8,562 nucleotides of DNA from Paracoccaceae bacterium (GTDB lineage: Bacteria > Pseudomonadota > Alphaproteobacteria > Rhodobacterales > Rhodobacteraceae), in the NCBI GenBank assembly GCA_024644285.1, contig JAHELH010000094.1, positions 1 through 8,562 on the forward strand, written 5' to 3'. This document shows, one piece after another, positions 6,250-8,562 of this stretch. Within the stretch, counting starts at the first letter, position 1. Each line of letters begins with the position of its first letter. The position numbers and the translations under genes are program-made. The notes below the pieces were generated by a model that was given only the letters and a program-made list of their open reading frames with translations, was not told the origin of the DNA and searched no databases.

Positions 6250-6536
6250 GCCACGCCGGGCCGCGACATCAGCCGCGCCTCGCAGATCAGCGCGATCAGC
6301 ACCTCGATGTGCCGCGACACGCTGTAGGATGCCTCGCCTCGGCAACGCGCATCCTCCAGTTCCGCCTCGACCTTCAACAGCGAATTCACCGCGCCCCGCG
6401 GGCTGGGCATCGTGGGCGTGCGCGCCAGCCGCTTCAGGCTGCGGGTCCGGTTGTAGTCCTGCAGGCCGAACCTGGCGGCGCGGATCAACAGACGCGGGCG
6501 GCGAAGAGCGTGAACGAGCGAGACAAGATCGGTCAT
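6246..6536 (-). CDS. DUF6477 family small protein
   Basis: A 96-residue basic protein beginning MTDLVSLVHALRRPRLLIRA, the conserved opening of the DUF6477 family found mostly in Rhodobacterales. No signal peptide, membrane span or known catalytic motif is visible. The C-terminal half is predicted to be helical (about 50-90, containing VEAELEDARCRGEASYSV and a hydrophobic IEVLIALICEAR). Two adjacent ATG codons exist; ATG at 6536 is chosen because AAGGA is 6 nt upstream, against only 3 nt for ATG at 6539. It is divergent from the DUF6456 regulator with a 267 bp shared upstream region. Its TAG stop overlaps the mttB TAG within the same CTAG. The function is unknown; the neighbour arrangement suggests co-regulation with the DUF6456 gene. 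Confidence 0.87.
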   Translation of the reverse strand: MTDLVSLVHALRRPRLLIRAARFGLQDYNRTRSLKRLARTPTMPSPRGAVNSLLKVEAELEDARCRGEASYSVSRHIEVLIALICEARLMSRPGVA

Positions 6537-6609
6537 CATCGGTCCTTGAACAAGTTGACAGCCCGCCCAGAATTGTCCGGCCTGCCGCCCTGTTGCGTCC
6601 GCCCTCCAT

Positions 6610-6623
6610 CCGCCGCGCGGCGG
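6610..6623. repeat. 14-bp palindrome followed by GTTTT
   Basis: CCGCCGCGCGGCGG at 6610-6623 is self-complementary. On the plus strand it is followed by GTTTT, a pattern resembling a short intrinsic terminator (CCGCC / GGCGG stem with a GCGC loop). It lies in the leader of the DUF6477 gene and could stop antisense read-through from mttB, or act as an operator. Confidence 0.35.
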
Positions 6624-6631
6624 GTTTTCCG

Positions 6632-6654
6632 ATTGTTTACACTTTCGCAACAAT
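6632..6654. repeat. ATTGTT-N11-AACAAT inverted repeat in the divergent promoter region
   Basis: ATTGTT (6632-6637) and AACAAT (6649-6654) are exact inverted arms whose centres are 17 bp apart, typical spacing for a dimeric regulator. They lie in the AT-rich part of the DUF6477/DUF6456 intergenic region, about 20 bp from the CtrA-like box. The regulator is not identified. Confidence 0.35.
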
Positions 6655-6673
6655 TCTCCCGATCCGAAGAAAT

Positions 6674-6688
6674 TTAACCAAATTGTAA
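6674..6688. promoter_or_regulatory. CtrA-like binding site between the DUF6477 and DUF6456 genes
   Basis: TTAACCAAATTGTAA at 6674-6688 reads TTAA-N7-GTAA, one base off the CtrA consensus TTAA-N7-TTAA, and the first half continues as TTAACC as in many CtrA sites. It lies nearly midway between the two start codons (about 115-140 bp from each) within an AT-rich island in otherwise GC-rich DNA. CtrA is known to control gene-transfer-agent regulators in Rhodobacter, which fits the neighbour. Confidence 0.45.
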
Positions 6689-6803
6689 GATCTGCAACTT
6701 TAGGTTGTCCGAGCCGTCCCATAGGCGACACGCATCCGGCGCGACGGGACATCGGGCCATGCGTATCGCTAGGGAACGCGGCGGCGGAAAGTCGGGGGCC
6801 AGC

Positions 6804-7913
6804 ATGACTCAGACGGACGTTGCGGCCCTGGGCCACTACCCGGCCTGGGTCCCGAAAGATGTGCGCCATTACCTGGTGCATATCGAACAGGGCCTCTCGA
6901 TCCGGGCGCTTGCGCGCAGGTCGGGTTGCCACGCCTCGACCATCCTGCGGCAGGTGCGCCGGATCGAAACCCGGCGCGACGATCCGCTGCTGGACGCGGC
7001 ATTCGACCGTCTGGCGCGCGCGTCAGGCAATAGGCGACCCCATGAAGCTGAGGATATGCAAGACACGAAGGCACACATGCGCAGTGACGAGGCCGACCTT
7101 CCCGACGATCAGAAGCTGCAGGTCGAGGCGCGGCGCATCCTGCGCAGGTTGGCCGAGCCCGAAGCCTGCATGGCGATCGCGCCCGGGATGCAGAAGGCGG
7201 TCGTCGTGCGCGAACTACCCGATGGCCGGACAATTCGCACCGGCGTGCTGGACCGCGAGGTGGCCGAGGCATTCGTGGTCAAGGACTGGATCGCCGGCCG
7301 CGTTCAGGGCAAGGTGTCGCGCTACCACATAAGCCAGGCGGGCCGCGCGGCGCTAAAGCGCCTGCTGGCCGAGGAGAATGCCAGGCGCGAGGGCTTCCAC
7401 GAGGCCGCCGCACCGTTTGCCGACCAGCACCGCGATTTCGACGCGCGCGAGGTCCGTCAGGGCGCGGCGCGAAATTCCCGCCGGATCCGCTACAACGTGC
7501 TGGAAAGCCCGCTCGCGGCGCTGGCGCGGCGACGCGGCAAGGACAACAAGCCATTCCTCAGCGACGACCTGGTCGCCGCGGGCGAGCGCCTGCGCGAGGA
7601 TTTCGAGCTTGGGCAGATGGGACCACGGATCGCTCAGAACTGGGACCGGTTCCTGACCGGCGGCGACCGCGGCGGGATTCACCCCGGGGCAGGCGGCGGC
7701 CCGGACGGCGCACGCGACCGGGTCGCGGCGGCCTTGCGCGACCTCGGTCCGGGCCTGGGCGACGTGGTGCTGCGTTGCTGCTGCTTTCTCGAAGGCATGG
7801 AGCAGGCCGAGAAACGCATGGGCTGGTCTGCGCGGTCGGGCAAGATCGTGCTGAAGATCGCGCTGCAGCGGCTCAAGCGGCACTATGAGGGGCTGGGGGC
7901 AACGCCGGATTGA
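6804..7913 (+). CDS. DUF6456 helix-turn-helix regulator, possible GafA-like gene transfer agent activator
   Basis: A 369-residue cytoplasmic DNA-binding protein. An N-terminal HTH spans about 28-54 (IRALARRSGCHAS, then TILRQVRRIE). A middle region (about 105-190) includes VVVRELPDGRTIRTGVLD and a helical stretch ending in ISQAGRAALKRLL. The C-terminal DUF6456 domain (about 230-362) contains VLRCCCFLEGMEQAE and RMGWSARSGKIVLKIALQRL, which looks like a sigma region-4-type HTH. ATG at 6804 is preferred (GGGGG 5 nt upstream, and the family's usual TQTDVAALGHYPAWVP-like opening follows soon after); ATG at 6759 is an alternative. The architecture and length resemble GafA of Rhodobacter capsulatus, which activates the gene transfer agent through RNA polymerase omega; this assignment is inference from memory of the family, not alignment. 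A CtrA-like site lies upstream. It ends 8 bp from the converging VIT gene. Confidence 0.9.
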   Translation: MTQTDVAALGHYPAWVPKDVRHYLVHIEQGLSIRALARRSGCHASTILRQVRRIETRRDDPLLDAAFDRLARASGNRRPHEAEDMQDTKAHMRSDEADLPDDQKLQVEARRILRRLAEPEACMAIAPGMQKAVVVRELPDGRTIRTGVLDREVAEAFVVKDWIAGRVQGKVSRYHISQAGRAALKRLLAEENARREGFHEAAAPFADQHRDFDAREVRQGAARNSRRIRYNVLESPLAALARRRGKDNKPFLSDDLVAAGERLREDFELGQMGPRIAQNWDRFLTGGDRGGIHPGAGGGPDGARDRVAAALRDLGPGLGDVVLRCCCFLEGMEQAEKRMGWSARSGKIVLKIALQRLKRHYEGLGATPD

Positions 7914-7924
7914 TCGGCTGATCA
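7911..7924. repeat. TGATC-GGCT-GATCA palindrome containing two convergent stop codons
   Basis: The TGA stop of the DUF6456 gene (7911-7913) and the TGA stop of the VIT gene (7924-7922 on the minus strand) sit at the two ends of a perfect 5-bp inverted repeat with a 4-nt loop. It is too short to be a strong terminator. No other terminator is seen in the 8 bp gap. Confidence 0.35.
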
Positions 7925-8562
7925 GACCGCGACCACCAATGCGCCGACTGCAAAGGCTACCAGCGCGCAAGCCCCGCCGACCAGCATCGTCTCGGCCACG
8001 CAGCGTAACAACCGCTCGCGCGTGGCCGACCAGCGCAGAAGCCCCAGCGCCAGCAGGGCGAAACCGGTGGCTGCGATCGACGCAGAGAGGCGCTGATCGA
8101 CCGCGACCGGCAGAAGATAGGGCAAAAGCGGGATCACTCCGAAGAGGATGAAGGCCAGGAAGGTCCAGACCCCGTCGCGTGCCGGGCTGGCGCTGTGGGG
8201 ATCGGCCATCCGGTAGCCATAGGCCATCCGCAGGTCGGCGGCGAGTTCCGGGTTTTGTATCAGACGACCCGCAAGGTCATCCGCCTGGTCCTGCGTCAGG
8301 CCGCGGCCGCGCAGAACTGCCGCCAGATTTCCGCGCCCGGTTTCCGGATCGGCGCGCAGCGTGGCGATCTCGGCGGCGCGGGTATGGGCGTGCAGATCGC
8401 GGTGCGAGCGCAGCGACAGGAATTCTCCCAGCCCCATCGAAACGCCGTCGGCAAACAGGTTCGCCAGCCCGAAGACCAGCACCGCCAGCGTGCCGATCTG
8501 CCCCGCGCCCTCGGCGCCGGCTCCAGCGAAACCCGCGACGATGGCGAAGGTGGTGACGATGC
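7922..8562 (-). CDS. VIT1/CCC1-family metal transporter (5' end beyond window)
   Basis: The frame runs open from the right window edge (first whole codon 8560) to TGA at 7924-7922, showing the last 212 residues. VTTFAIVAGFAGAG (visible residues 2-15) is the conserved end of the first membrane helix. LAVLVFGLANLFADGVSMGLGEFLS (25-49) is helix 2 with the family signature. A soluble, partly acidic loop (about 50-128) corresponds to the cytosolic metal-binding region. Three more hydrophobic helices follow (131-150 with FGVIPLLPYLLP, 158-176, 187-212). Five helices is the VIT1/CCC1 design, which moves Fe2+ or Mn2+ out of the cytosol, by proton exchange in characterised members. The start codon lies outside the window. 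It converges on the DUF6456 gene and is unlikely to share its transcript. Which metal is moved cannot be told from sequence. Confidence 0.93.
   Translation of the reverse strand, partial: IVTTFAIVAGFAGAGAEGAGQIGTLAVLVFGLANLFADGVSMGLGEFLSLRSHRDLHAHTRAAEIATLRADPETGRGNLAAVLRGRGLTQDQADDLAGRLIQNPELAADLRMAYGYRMADPHSASPARDGVWTFLAFILFGVIPLLPYLLPVAVDQRLSASIAATGFALLALGLLRWSATRERLLRCVAETMLVGGACALVAFAVGALVVAV

Noticed and set aside
6555..6560. TTGACA as a -35 box on the plus strand
   Set aside because: No acceptable -10 hexamer lies 16-18 bp downstream, and it is over 240 bp from the DUF6456 start.
4645..6609. 654-codon minus-strand open frame covering mttB
   Set aside because: It is antisense to a clear MttB protein, extremely Arg/Gly/His-rich, and in a frame mirroring the GC-rich third positions. 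It is a typical high-GC artefact.
6540..6932. N-terminal extension of the DUF6477 frame up to 6932
   Set aside because: It would run through the AT-rich promoter region and the start of the divergent gene. The family start at 6536 has a proper AAGGA.
7353..7970. 205-codon minus-strand frame opposite the DUF6456 gene
   Set aside because: It is antisense to the conserved DUF6456 domain, with no ribosome binding site or recognisable motif.

Overview
The window looks like chromosomal DNA of a high-GC alphaproteobacterium, most likely of the Rhodobacterales. The reasons are the GC-rich third codon positions, a DUF6456 helix-turn-helix protein divergent from a DUF6477 protein (a pairing typical of that order), an MttB-family methyltransferase of the roseobacter type, and alphaproteobacterial promoter motifs. 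The order assignment is inferred from protein families, not from a marker gene. Nine protein genes were found. The two at the window edges are incomplete: the SH3 gene runs off the left edge at its 3' end and the VIT/CCC1 gene runs off the right edge at its 5' end. No tRNA, rRNA, CRISPR array or insertion sequence was seen.

Left part (1-3925), all on the minus strand. In transcription order these are guaA (GMP synthase), a sulfotransferase-like P-loop protein 42 bp downstream, an FkbM-family methyltransferase after a 148 bp gap, and a secreted SH3b plus COG3650-type protein. guaA is housekeeping. The sulfotransferase-like and FkbM genes look like a small glycan- or small-molecule-modification pair inserted behind it.

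Middle part (3926-6249), plus strand. A divergent intergenic region carries an exact GGAAC-N16-CGTT motif, the promoter pattern of the alphaproteobacterial general-stress sigma factor EcfG. It lies about 60 bp ahead of a DUF892 (YciE/YciF-like) ferritin-like protein. After two strong hairpins comes an MttB-family methyltransferase with no in-frame amber codon, so it is a non-pyrrolysine member. No corrinoid protein is encoded next to it.

Right part (6246-8562). A DUF6477 gene (minus) ends inside the same CTAG tetranucleotide as mttB. It is divergent from a DUF6456 protein that has an N-terminal helix-turn-helix and a C-terminal domain resembling sigma region 4. That architecture, its length and a CtrA-like box midway in the shared upstream region resemble GafA, the direct activator of the Rhodobacter gene transfer agent. 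This is the most interesting lead in the window. A VIT1/CCC1-type metal transporter gene converges on it from the right edge.

No single pathway joins these genes. The connecting themes are stress and iron handling (DUF892, VIT1/CCC1), and regulation by alphaproteobacterial global regulators (putative EcfG and CtrA sites).
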